Part shown: positions 1 to 6,600 of the stretch, one piece after another
Numbering within the stretch: the first letter of the stretch is position 1
Layout of the letters: each line of letters starts with the position of its first letter
Assembly (NCBI RefSeq): GCF_052088025.1
Contig: NZ_JBQCYD010000072.1
Location: 1 to 6,816, forward strand
Length of the DNA: 6,816 nucleotides
Direction of reading: 5' to 3'
DNA from: Anaeromonas sp052088025
GTDB taxonomy: Bacteria > Bacillota > Clostridia > Tissierellales > SIT17
Program-made: the position numbers and the translations under genes
The notes under the pieces: generated by a model
Database searches by the model: none
The model's input: the letters and a program-made list of their open reading frames with translations, nothing else
What the model was told of the DNA's origin: nothing

Positions 1-8
1 AGGCTATT

Positions 9-731
9 TTAAATTAAAGTTTCTACAGATGAATCAACCTTATATATTATATCCTTCCTTTCAATTATTATATCAATTTTTTTTGAAAGTTCTTTATCAG
101 CTTTAATTATTTCATATAATTCTCTATTTGGATTCATAGCAATGGGATTTCCCACCATTTTAAACATAGATAAATCACCAGATGTATCTCCATATGCGTA
201 ACTATTAGGTAAATCAATATTGAATTTTTCTATAAATTCATCTAATGCCCTTTGCTTATTAAATGAATCCCACATTTTAACTATTTCTCCAGTAAAATTA
301 TTATTTTCATCTAATACATATTTACTACCTCTAAATTGAGTAACATCATATTTCTCAGCCATTTTCTCAACTAAAAATTCTGGACTTCCTGATATGAAAA
401 ATACTTTATGTCCTTGTTTATGATGCCAATTTATACGATCTCTAGTATATTTATATACTTTTTCCCCATTTAATCTTATAACTTGATGAGCTATAAATGC
501 TATATGAGATTTATTTATACCTTTGAGTTCATTTACATAAATATTTGCTAGTTCTTCTAAGTAATCTTCAAAATTCCCATATCTTCTATCCCATTTTTCA
601 AATGTATGCTTTACATGGCTATGCCAAATAGCTTCATCTATTACTTCATATTTTATAAGTTTTTTGAAATGCTCTATCATAAGAGAATTCCTATAAAGGG
701 TCCCATCAATATCAAAAAAAGCTCCAATCAT
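9..731 (-). CDS. HAD-IB family hydrolase (SerB-like phosphatase)
   Basis: Predicted cytosolic phosphatase of the HAD superfamily, subfamily IB, 240 residues and complete. Motif I is FFDIDGT (nucleophile Asp7, acid/base Asp9); motif II is the Ser of ISGSP (Ser114); motif III is probably Lys159; motif IV is YGDTSGD (Asp182, Asp186, metal binding). The helical cap lies between motifs I and II, roughly residues 15-95, as in phosphoserine phosphatase-like IB enzymes. The downstream VGNPIAMNPN segment is typical of the group. The substrate cannot be read from sequence: phosphoserine is possible, but many IB members have other or unknown substrates. The start is supported by GAAGGAAGG six bases upstream. 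It follows the EamA-type gene by 19 bases and is very probably cotranscribed with it. Family is confident, exact reaction is not. Confidence 0.9.
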   Translation of the reverse strand: MIGAFFDIDGTLYRNSLMIEHFKKLIKYEVIDEAIWHSHVKHTFEKWDRRYGNFEDYLEELANIYVNELKGINKSHIAFIAHQVIRLNGEKVYKYTRDRINWHHKQGHKVFFISGSPEFLVEKMAEKYDVTQFRGSKYVLDENNNFTGEIVKMWDSFNKQRALDEFIEKFNIDLPNSYAYGDTSGDLSMFKMVGNPIAMNPNRELYEIIKADKELSKKIDIIIERKDIIYKVDSSVETLI

Positions 732-750
732 ATCTTACACCTTCCTTCTA

Positions 751-1662
751 TTAATTTATATTTATCAAAATAAGAGCTATAATTGTCATAAAAATTGCTA
801 TTATTTCTTTTTTCTTTAGCTTTTCCTTGAAAAACAATGTTCCTACTAATGTTATTATTACTATACTTCCTGCACTATAAATTGGAAATACTATTGAAGT
901 TTCAATATAATTTAATGCCATTATTAAAAAGAAAGATGAAAATAAATTAGGAATTCCTACTAATATTCCTGTTAGCAAATCTATTTTTTTAATTATTTTC
1001 TTTCTTTTAATTGTAGTCATTAAACTAATTATAAATGCTATAAAAAACACAAAAAACAAGAATACTGATTTATACTCTGAAATAGCATATTTTTGAAATA
1101 TCTTATTTGAAAATTCAGCAAGACCTCCAAAGAAAAACAATAATATTAAATTCATATGTATATCTTTTAAGTTTTGTTTTTCAAATGAAACATTTACTAT
1201 TATTATTGAAATAAGTGATAATATTATACCTATCCATTGAATAGAAGTAGGGAATTCCTTCCAAATTATTATAGAAAAACTCATAGGAACAAGTATCCCT
1301 AATTTTCCAAATGTACCTGCAAGTCCTACATTGTTTTCACGTACACTTATCTGGTAATATACAAAAGATAAAAAGAAAAATGCCCCTGCAATTATTCCTA
1401 CTACAATAGCCCAGATTAAACTAGCCATAGGGCTAAATAAATTATTACCTTCTATTATTACATCTTGAAATTCATCTAAAAAATTTCCCTCTAAGCCCAT
1501 TTTAATATTTCCTTCTACTAAAGCTAATACTAAACTTACAGTAAATGCAGTAAAATAATTCATGGTAGTTACTGCATATCTGTTTAGATTATTAGTTTCA
1601 CTAAATTTAAATATTATTGCTATTGAGGAACTACAAATGATTGCAAGTAATAAATATATCAT
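751..1662 (-). CDS. EamA/DMT-family membrane transporter
   Basis: Integral membrane protein of 303 residues, rich in Ile, Leu and Phe, with about ten hydrophobic helices (roughly residues 1-18, 31-49, 79-104, 113-134, 142-158, 170-188, 199-217, 228-249, 255-277, 286-301). This is the two-times-five-helix layout of the drug/metabolite transporter superfamily, EamA type. The late segment IVFPIYSAGSIVIITLVGTL followed by FFKEKL is characteristic of the second EamA repeat, and a short basic loop (KRKKIIKK, about 219-226) fits the cytosolic side. The family exports or imports small metabolites such as amino acids or nucleosides; the substrate here is unknown. The ATG has only a G-rich, imperfect ribosome-binding site (GGGGG, six bases upstream). 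It sits 39 bases after the sortase and 19 before the HAD hydrolase, with no terminator seen in either gap, so an operon is likely. Confidence 0.88.
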   Translation of the reverse strand: MIYLLLAIICSSSIAIIFKFSETNNLNRYAVTTMNYFTAFTVSLVLALVEGNIKMGLEGNFLDEFQDVIIEGNNLFSPMASLIWAIVVGIIAGAFFFLSFVYYQISVRENNVGLAGTFGKLGILVPMSFSIIIWKEFPTSIQWIGIILSLISIIIVNVSFEKQNLKDIHMNLILLFFFGGLAEFSNKIFQKYAISEYKSVFLFFVFFIAFIISLMTTIKRKKIIKKIDLLTGILVGIPNLFSSFFLIMALNYIETSIVFPIYSAGSIVIITLVGTLFFKEKLKKKEIIAIFMTIIALILININ

Positions 1663-1701
1663 CTTATACCCCCATATCCTTTTAGACTAATTATAACATA
1701 C

Positions 1702-2298
1702 TTATTGAACCAATTTTCCTTTTATAATTAACCTATGACTTGCTACCTTTATAGGGGTACAAGTAACAAGTGTTATTTCTTTTTCCTTATCATTACTTTC
1801 TAGCACCCATAATTCATCTGGTTCTACTACAATCGTTTCATCTACCTTATATTTGTAATTTTCGCCCCTTGTTTCAACCTCTATTATATCTCCTTTTTTT
1901 ATTTCATCTAACCTATTAAAATGTCTCCCATAAGTGTAACTTCTATGACCTGCTACAGCAAAGTTCCCTATTTGTCCAGGTTTTGCTGTATGATTCATTT
2001 GAGATAGACTTATATCTAAATTTCCATCTGTAGCACCTTTTAATACTGGCATATATAAATCTATTTTATCTATTTCAAGAATATACTTATCATTATCATT
2101 TATATCATCTTTATTTACGTCTTCAGAATTTAGATTTTCAGAAGTTTCTACAGATGATATATCATTCATACTTTTTTGCCATTCTTGTAATACTTTTTGA
2201 GCTTGATAATCATTATAGCCTCTATTTAATGTGGGATATAATATTATTAATATTCCAGCTAATATAAAAACAAAAGATAATTTCTTCAAATCCTCCAC
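1702..2298 (-). CDS. Sortase, class D-like
   Basis: Membrane-anchored transpeptidase of 198 residues that would join sorting-signal proteins to cell-wall peptidoglycan or pilus partners. The N-terminus has a single signal-anchor helix (about residues 8-21, FVFILAGILIILYP) with basic residues before it. A low-complexity Asp/Asn/Glu/Ser-rich linker follows (about 46-70), then the sortase beta-barrel. The catalytic triad is visible: His118 in VAGHRS, Cys180 in TLVTC, Arg189 in SHRLII. The short size, N-terminal anchor and TLVTCTP motif suggest class D, a class common in spore-forming Firmicutes. No LPXTG-type substrate is encoded in this window. The first codon given is GTG, which has no normally spaced ribosome-binding site. 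A TTG at 2287-2289 (codon 4) lies about seven to eight bases after AAAAGGGG and would give the more typical N-terminus MKKLSFVF, so the true start may be 2289. Confidence 0.9.
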   Translation of the reverse strand: MEDLKKLSFVFILAGILIILYPTLNRGYNDYQAQKVLQEWQKSMNDISSVETSENLNSEDVNKDDINDNDKYILEIDKIDLYMPVLKGATDGNLDISLSQMNHTAKPGQIGNFAVAGHRSYTYGRHFNRLDEIKKGDIIEVETRGENYKYKVDETIVVEPDELWVLESNDKEKEITLVTCTPIKVASHRLIIKGKLVQ

Positions 2299-2317
2299 CC
2301 CTTTTATTTGCTATAAT

Positions 2318-2323
2318 ATTATA
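2318..2323 (-). promoter_or_regulatory. Possible -10 box for the sortase operon
   Basis: A perfect TATAAT on the minus strand lies just downstream of the terminator of the preceding gene and about 20 bases before the sortase start. I see no good -35 hexamer 16-18 bases upstream, because that position falls inside the terminator hairpin. In such AT-rich DNA a TATAAT alone is weak evidence. Confidence 0.25.
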
Positions 2324-2328
2324 TACCC

Positions 2329-2362
2329 AAAAAGCTGCCATAGTTACCTATAACAGCTTTTT
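2329..2362 (-). terminator. Intrinsic terminator of the inositol monophosphatase-family gene
   Basis: A 15-base-pair stem (two G-U pairs) joins arms at 2348-2362 and 2329-2343 around a four-base GUAA loop at 2344-2347, a GNRA-type tetraloop. The 3' arm ends CUUUUU on the minus strand, so the U-run is part of the stem rather than after it. The loop contains the UAA stop codon of the gene, and the 5' arm encodes its last residues. On the plus strand the hairpin is followed by TTTTTATTT, so it could also act bidirectionally, although no plus-strand gene ends here. Confidence 0.72.
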
Positions 2363-3126
2363 ATTTCATCATTTATTAATTTAATTATATTTTCATTTCC
2401 TGCTATTACTGATACATTTTCCCCACCTTCAATATCTATGACCTTTCCTCCTGCTTCCCTTATGAGTAATATCCCTGCTGCCACATCCCACACACTTAAA
2501 TTGAACTCCCAATATCCATCTAACCTACCGCACGCAACAGATGCTAAATCATATGCTGCAGCTCCCATTCTTCTAATACCTCTTACCTTAGGTAATATTC
2601 TAGAGAGATTACCTATATTACTGTTTTCACTACTTGCCCTATCATATGCAAAACCTGTTGCTATTACAGACTCTATTAGTTTATCCTTATTTCCTATTTT
2701 TATTTTCTCATCATTTAAATATGCACCCTTACCTTCCACTGCTGAAAACATTTCATCTAATATAGGGTTATATACTACACCTAGTACTATTTCCCCCCTA
2801 AACTCTAATGCAATTGATACAGCAAATATAGGCAGTCCTTGTGCATAATTTGTAGTGCCATCTAAAGGGTCTATTATCCACAAATAATCCGAATCAGTCT
2901 TTTTAAAATCTGATTCCTCAGATAATATATCATGATCAGGATATTCCTTTTTTATACCTTCAAGTATTATCTTTTCTGATAAATCATCTATTTCTGTTAC
3001 CAAGTCTATTTTTGATGATTTAGTGGATATTTTTAAATCTTTCTTTTCATAATTGTCCTTTTGAGCCTTACCTGCTCTATATGCCCACTCTTTTACAAGA
3101 TTAATAGCTTCATTTAAATCTATCAT
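2344..3126 (-). CDS. Inositol monophosphatase family protein
   Basis: Metal-dependent phosphatase of 260 residues, the usual family length, expected in the cytosol. The family dephosphorylates inositol monophosphate, and related members act on fructose-1,6-bisphosphate or adenosine 3',5'-bisphosphate; which applies here cannot be told from sequence. Hallmarks in order: DLVTEID (Asp41, Asp47), LSEES (Glu70, Glu71), the signature WIIDPLDGTTNY (Asp86, Asp89 and Thr91 binding metals and activating water), and the C-terminal WDVAAGILLIREAGG (Asp214). All expected metal ligands are present, so it should be active. The ATG has AGAGGA ten bases upstream. It appears to be its own transcription unit: the preceding gene ends in a strong terminator, a sigma-A-like promoter lies between, and another hairpin terminator overlaps its stop codon. 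Confidence 0.93.
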   Translation of the reverse strand: MIDLNEAINLVKEWAYRAGKAQKDNYEKKDLKISTKSSKIDLVTEIDDLSEKIILEGIKKEYPDHDILSEESDFKKTDSDYLWIIDPLDGTTNYAQGLPIFAVSIALEFRGEIVLGVVYNPILDEMFSAVEGKGAYLNDEKIKIGNKDKLIESVIATGFAYDRASSENSNIGNLSRILPKVRGIRRMGAAAYDLASVACGRLDGYWEFNLSVWDVAAGILLIREAGGKVIDIEGGENVSVIAGNENIIKLINDEIKSCYR

Positions 3127-3157
3127 AATCTACACGTCCTCTACACATTTATATTTA

Positions 3158-3186
3158 AATATACCCATAATTAAGTTTTTTAACAA
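3158..3186 (-). promoter_or_regulatory. Sigma-A-like promoter of the inositol monophosphatase-family gene
   Basis: On the minus strand TTGTTA (3181-3186, four of six matches to TTGACA), a 17-base spacer and TATATT (3158-3163, five of six matches to TATAAT). It begins immediately after the U-run of the upstream terminator and predicts a leader of about 25 bases before the ATG at 3126. Confidence 0.55.
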
Positions 3187-3211
3187 TAAAAAATAGGGGT
3201 ATAAACCCCTA
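3185..3211 (-). terminator. Intrinsic terminator of the LysM/GH18 gene
   Basis: On the minus strand a seven-base-pair, GC-rich stem, UAGGGGU with ACCCCUA (3205-3211 and 3194-3200), closes a four-base UUAU loop and is followed directly by UUUUUUAUU. This is a classic Rho-independent terminator. The UAG stop codon of the gene (3209-3211) forms the base of the stem. Confidence 0.88.
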
Positions 3212-4711
3212 AAATCTTTTAACCACCACATCTTCTCTTACCATATTCCACATTGATTCATCTTCCATACCAAGCCTCCAAAGTGCAACTCCTTTTATAC
3301 CAAGTGAACTTGCAAGATCTATTTTAGCTTTTATGCTTTCATTATTTTCAAACCAAACCTCATGATTATTTCCTTCTTCATCTATATATTTAAAATATGG
3401 CGTTTTAGTTTGAGGATCAAATATTATCTCTTTATTATATTTATTTGCTAAATTCATAGCACTATCAAAAGTAACATATGAGTTTTTCTCAGTATCTAAA
3501 TTAAAATCAAATCCAAATACAGATACTGCAGCCATTATTTTACTTCTTGGCATTTTTGTTATAGCATATCTTAATACTCTCTCCATCCATCCTATTGAAA
3601 CTACAGGTCCAGGTCCACTTCCAGGCCATCCATGTTCATTATAGAGCATTACATCAAATTCATCTACTACCTTGCCTATCTCACCGTAGTCAAAAGGGTC
3701 TGAGAAAGGATTAAAATCCTCATCACTTACTCTTGATGGAACTGAAGCAGATAAATAATAGCCTCTTTTACTTAGGGCTTCTGCTAGTTCTTTAAAAAAT
3801 GATGTTAGCTTATTGCTATCTTCTATTTCTACATCTTCAATATCAATATTTACTCCATCAAAACCATATCCTTCTACAAGTTCTATGGTGTTTTCTATAA
3901 ATGCAGCTCTAGATTCTTTACTACTAAGCATTGCTGTTGTTACTTCTTTTGCTTTAGCTACTCCTCCTGTATAAAGTAAATTATGAATTAATGCAAGCAT
4001 TTTAACATTGGATCTATGACCGATTTCTATAACATTTTCAACATATTTATTTGTAAAATTGCCAAATTTCTCTATGGTAGTTGGATCATCTCCAGATATT
4101 CTAAACATAAACATAGGGACTTCAGTTAATTCATTTTTATTTTCTATAAAAGAATCATATGAACTTGGAAGTGCCACGCCTTCCTCTAATGAATAGTAGC
4201 CTAAAATAGCAGATATTGGCTTTTCTTTGCCATATGCCTTTAAATTTCCAAGATTATTTTTGATAAATCCATTCCTACCATCAAAAAGTTCTATTTTAGT
4301 CCATTCTTCATCTATTGCCATTACTGGTAATTTAGCACCTCTAATCACCTGTTGCATTATATCAAACTTCATTGAAGGTCCAAGACGTATATTTGCTACA
4401 TCTACATCTACTATTATCTCACTATAATAGGGAACTTTTAAAACTTGACCAATATCTAGATTAGTAGATTCTAAATTATTTAAAATCATCAAGCTCTCTA
4501 TAGGTACATTTAATTTTTTAGATATAGTATATAAGCTCTCTCCAGCCTTTACTATATAATTTTCCATAGGAATTTCTAAAATTTGCCCTATAGAAATATT
4601 TGAATTTGATAAATTGTTTATGCTAAATATTTCATTCATATCTACATTAAATTTCCTAGCTATAGAATATATACTATCGCCAGCTTTTACCACATATTTA
4701 ATTGTATACAT
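3209..4711 (-). CDS. LysM-LysM-SH3-GH18 peptidoglycan hydrolase (SleL/YaaH-like)
   Basis: Predicted N-acetylglucosaminidase-type hydrolase of spore cortex or wall peptidoglycan. From the chosen ATG it has 500 residues: LysM 1 (about 4-48, YVVKAGDSIYSIARKFNV), LysM 2 (about 52-94, YIVKAGESLYTISKKLNV), an SH3-type domain (about 99-153, with VANIRLGPS), then a GH18 barrel (about 169-490). The catalytic motif DGVNIDIE (Asp285 to Glu292) is intact, with Glu292 as expected acid. No signal peptide is visible, as in spore-associated SleL/YaaH-type proteins; an assignment to spores is inference from that family. An ATG 39 bases upstream (4748-4750) would add 13 residues, MNYTTLFERMVYI. I prefer 4711 because GAAAGGATGG is well spaced and LysM then begins at once, whereas AAAGGA sits very close to the longer start. 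A 15-bp inverted repeat spans both starts. It lies downstream of HPr (42-base gap to the longer start) and may be partly cotranscribed. Confidence 0.92.
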   Translation of the reverse strand: MYTIKYVVKAGDSIYSIARKFNVDMNEIFSINNLSNSNISIGQILEIPMENYIVKAGESLYTISKKLNVPIESLMILNNLESTNLDIGQVLKVPYYSEIIVDVDVANIRLGPSMKFDIMQQVIRGAKLPVMAIDEEWTKIELFDGRNGFIKNNLGNLKAYGKEKPISAILGYYSLEEGVALPSSYDSFIENKNELTEVPMFMFRISGDDPTTIEKFGNFTNKYVENVIEIGHRSNVKMLALIHNLLYTGGVAKAKEVTTAMLSSKESRAAFIENTIELVEGYGFDGVNIDIEDVEIEDSNKLTSFFKELAEALSKRGYYLSASVPSRVSDEDFNPFSDPFDYGEIGKVVDEFDVMLYNEHGWPGSGPGPVVSIGWMERVLRYAITKMPRSKIMAAVSVFGFDFNLDTEKNSYVTFDSAMNLANKYNKEIIFDPQTKTPYFKYIDEEGNNHEVWFENNESIKAKIDLASSLGIKGVALWRLGMEDESMWNMVREDVVVKRF

Positions 4712-4713
4712 AA

Positions 4714-4780
4714 TATAAACCATCCTTTCAAACAAAGTAGTATAATTCATACTATTCCTTTGCCTAAAGAATGGTTTATA
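4714..4780 (-). promoter_or_regulatory. 15-bp inverted repeat spanning two candidate starts of the LysM/GH18 gene
   Basis: On the minus strand TATAAACCATTCTTT (4766-4780) and AAAGGATGGTTTATA (4714-4728) are complementary over 15 positions, 14 by Watson-Crick pairing and one by U-G in RNA, with a 37-base loop. The 3' arm contains the Shine-Dalgarno GAAAGGATGG (its first G just inside the loop) for the ATG at 4709-4711, two bases beyond the stem. The loop contains a second AAAGGA and the ATG at 4748-4750. No U-run follows, so it is not a terminator. It could be an RNA switch on translation or a divided protein-binding site. The pairing is directly visible; the function is inference. Confidence 0.55.
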
Positions 4781-4792
4781 ATTTTAAACTAT

Positions 4793-5053
4793 TTATTTAA
4801 TTTCATTTTCAAAAAGGTTCTCAAGTCCTTTATATGCTTTATCTTCATCTGGACCATCTATTTTAATAGTAAGTTTATCACCTTTTGTAGCTCCCATACT
4901 TAGTATTCCCATTATACTTTTACCATTATATTCTGTAGAATCTTTAACCACTACAATATCAGATGTGTATTTTGATGCTTCCCTAATGAATAAACTTGCT
5001 GGTCTAGCATGCAAACCAGTTTCATTTTTTAATTCTACTTCTAAATTTTTCAT
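4793..5053 (-). CDS. ptsH: Phosphocarrier protein HPr
   Basis: Small cytosolic phosphocarrier of the sugar phosphotransferase system, 86 residues and full length. It would take phosphate from phosphoenolpyruvate via enzyme I onto His15 and pass it to sugar-specific EIIA domains. His15 sits in the signature GLHARPASLF. Ser46, in NGKSIMGILSMG, is the regulatory site phosphorylated by HPr kinase in Firmicutes, which lets HPr act as a CcpA corepressor. Presence of His15 argues against the Crh paralogue, which lacks it. The ATG has AGGAGG six bases upstream. Enzyme I (ptsI), its usual partner, is not adjacent: the neighbours are a dipeptidase and a peptidoglycan hydrolase. Its own promoter overlaps the end of the dipeptidase gene. 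Family is certain; a role in a secondary (non-sugar) PTS cannot be excluded. Confidence 0.95.
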   Translation of the reverse strand: MKNLEVELKNETGLHARPASLFIREASKYTSDIVVVKDSTEYNGKSIMGILSMGATKGDKLTIKIDGPDEDKAYKGLENLFENEIK

Positions 5054-5089
5054 TTAAATCCTCCTAAAAAATATTCTTTGCTATATTGT

Positions 5090-5118
5090 ATCATAAAACG
5101 ACAAACTTATCTTGTCAA
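5090..5118 (-). promoter_or_regulatory. Sigma-A promoter of ptsH
   Basis: On the minus strand a perfect TTGACA (5113-5118), a 17-base spacer and TATGAT (5090-5095, five of six matches to TATAAT). The -35 box lies within the last codons of the upstream dipeptidase gene, and the predicted leader to the ptsH ATG is about 30 bases. A short dyad, GACAA at 5100-5104 and TTGTC at 5112-5116, overlaps the -35 region and could be an operator or chance. Confidence 0.7.
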
Positions 5119-6444
5119 GTTATATACTGCTGCTGAATATATTTTTGCTACTTCTATTAATTTATCAATTTCAATATATTCATTTGCTTGGTGTTCTACT
5201 TTTTCCCCTCCAGGAAATACTGCTCCAAATGCTACACAATTATCCATTGCACGTGCATAAGTAGCTCCTCCTGATACTAGCGGGGTTGAATCAAGTCCTG
5301 TCTCATCTTCATATACTTTTCTAAGTGTCTTTATTAATTTATGATCTTTAGGTACATATAAGGAATCTAAATAATCAAATTCTTCATATTTTATATTATA
5401 TTCTTTTACTTTGTTTTTTATATCATCAACTATTTTTTCTTTATCTTTAGTTACAGGAATTCTTATATCAATAGCTATTTCTTCACTATCTTCATCTATA
5501 TTTACTTTTCCTATATTAAATGTTATTTTACCTGATGGCTCATCTTCACATTTTCCAAAGATATTTTTAGCATTATAATCTTCACCTATTGTTTCAGCTA
5601 TAAATTTAATAGAATTGCTTTTAACTCCTATATTATTTAATGCAATTGCTAAAAGTGAAATAGCATTAAGTCCTTTTTGAGGCTGTGAAGCATGTGCTCC
5701 TTTTCCTATTACATAAATTGTATCATCTTTTATTTCATACTTATATTCTAAATTATCTAATTCCTTCTTAATCTCATCACTATATTTTCCACTGTATCCG
5801 ATTCTATCTGGAACTGCATTAAATGAATTTCCACCTGATAATATTATATCTCCAATACTTTCTGATTTTAATTTTGCTTGTAAAAGTCCTTTTTCTGCAT
5901 GAATCATAGGAAACTGAGAATCTGGTGTGAATCCAAGGGTTGGAACTTCTTCTTTTTCCATATATTTATTTATTCCACCCCAAAGACTTTCTTCATCTGT
6001 TCCAAATATAAACCTTACCCTTTTATCAAATTCTACTTCTGAATCCATAAGTGCCTTTACTGCATAAAGTGCAGCTATGGTAGGACCCTTATCATCCTGT
6101 GTTCCTCTGCCATATAGTTTTCCATCTTTTAGCTGTGCTTTAAAGGGATCTGTGTTCCAGTTAGATCTTTCACCTGCAGGTACAACATCTAAATGTCCAA
6201 GTATTCCTAGCATCTCTTTACCTTCACCTATTTCAGCATATCCATAATAACCTTCTTCATCATAGTGAGTTTTAAATCCTAAATTCTCACAAATTTCTAA
6301 AGCTTTTTTTAAAGCCTTATCTATGTCATTACCAAATGGGGTATCTTTACTTTCTTCATCTTTAACACTTGGAATATTTACCAATTGTTTTATAGACTCT
6401 ATCATTTCATCTTTTAGCTCTTCTACCCTTTTTTTGTAATCCAT
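5107..6444 (-). CDS. pepV: M20 family dipeptidase, PepV-like
   Basis: Zinc aminopeptidase of the M20A (PepV) type, 445 residues, expected to cleave dipeptides in the cytosol during peptide use. Conserved catalytic features in order: GHLDVVP (zinc ligand His84, Asp86), YGRGTQDDKGP (bridging Asp117), TDEESLWGG (catalytic Glu151, ligand Glu152), TPDSQFP (Asp175), GKGAHASQPQKGLNA within the lid domain (His251), and the C-terminal SGGATYARAM and VEHQANEY (His418). The DEESLWGG and TPDSQFPMIHAEKG strings are typical of PepV rather than ArgE or DapE, although beta-Ala dipeptidase or related specificity is possible. The ATG has AAGGAGG eleven bases upstream, a little long but strong. A TATAAT box lies upstream in the divergent region. 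No strong terminator separates it from ptsH, so some read-through into ptsH is likely. Confidence 0.93.
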   Translation of the reverse strand: MDYKKRVEELKDEMIESIKQLVNIPSVKDEESKDTPFGNDIDKALKKALEICENLGFKTHYDEEGYYGYAEIGEGKEMLGILGHLDVVPAGERSNWNTDPFKAQLKDGKLYGRGTQDDKGPTIAALYAVKALMDSEVEFDKRVRFIFGTDEESLWGGINKYMEKEEVPTLGFTPDSQFPMIHAEKGLLQAKLKSESIGDIILSGGNSFNAVPDRIGYSGKYSDEIKKELDNLEYKYEIKDDTIYVIGKGAHASQPQKGLNAISLLAIALNNIGVKSNSIKFIAETIGEDYNAKNIFGKCEDEPSGKITFNIGKVNIDEDSEEIAIDIRIPVTKDKEKIVDDIKNKVKEYNIKYEEFDYLDSLYVPKDHKLIKTLRKVYEDETGLDSTPLVSGGATYARAMDNCVAFGAVFPGGEKVEHQANEYIEIDKLIEVAKIYSAAVYNLTR

Positions 6445-6491
6445 TTTTTAGTATTCCTCCTTAATTTATTTTCTACCCTTATTTTTACCCA

Positions 6492-6519
6492 ATTATATAC
6501 TATTAATAACATAAAAGAA
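6492..6519 (-). promoter_or_regulatory. Probable promoter of the pepV-like gene
   Basis: On the minus strand a perfect TATAAT (6492-6497) lies 47 bases before the ATG, giving a leader of about 40 bases. The matching -35 is poor (TTCTTT at 6514-6519, 16-base spacer), so the call rests mainly on the -10 box and its position in the divergent region. Confidence 0.4.
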
Positions 6520-6534
6520 TTTTTATATATAAAT

Positions 6535-6559
6535 GTTTAATTTAAGGCTTTTTGGCTAT
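6535..6559 (+). promoter_or_regulatory. Sigma-B-like promoter of the DUF1328 gene
   Basis: GTTTAA (6535-6540), 13 bases, then GGCTAT (6554-6559). Against the Bacillus general-stress sigma-B consensus GTTTAA-N12 to 15-GGGTAT this is 11 of 12 matches with correct spacing, and it predicts a leader of about 35 bases before the ATG at 6601. A weaker sigma-A reading (TTTAAT, 17 bases, TATATT at 6559-6564) and a partial sigma-F-like match overlap it. Assignment to sigma-B is inference. Confidence 0.45.
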
Positions 6560-6600
6560 ATATTTATTAAGATTATTTTGAAAATGAAGGAGGAAAAGTC

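Noticed and set aside
17..2157. 16-base direct repeat AAGTTTCTACAGATGA at 17-32 and 2142-2157
   Set aside because: Both copies encode Ser-Ser-Val-Glu-Thr in unrelated genes (HAD hydrolase end and sortase linker), with no extended similarity around them; most likely chance in AT-rich DNA.
2438..2848. 136-residue open frame on the plus strand
   Set aside because: Lies fully antisense to the inositol monophosphatase-family gene, whose motifs are intact; no plausible ribosome-binding site or family features.
4227..4427. 66-residue open frame on the plus strand
   Set aside because: Antisense to the SH3 region of the LysM/GH18 gene and without recognisable features.
4751..4800. Sporulation sigma-factor (E, F, G or K) promoter for the LysM/GH18 gene
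   Set aside because: I compared the upstream region with the Bacillus consensus boxes and found only partial -10 matches such as CATTCTT, without a properly spaced -35.
5078..5260. 60-residue open frame on the plus strand
   Set aside because: Mostly antisense to the end of the pepV-like gene; a shadow frame.
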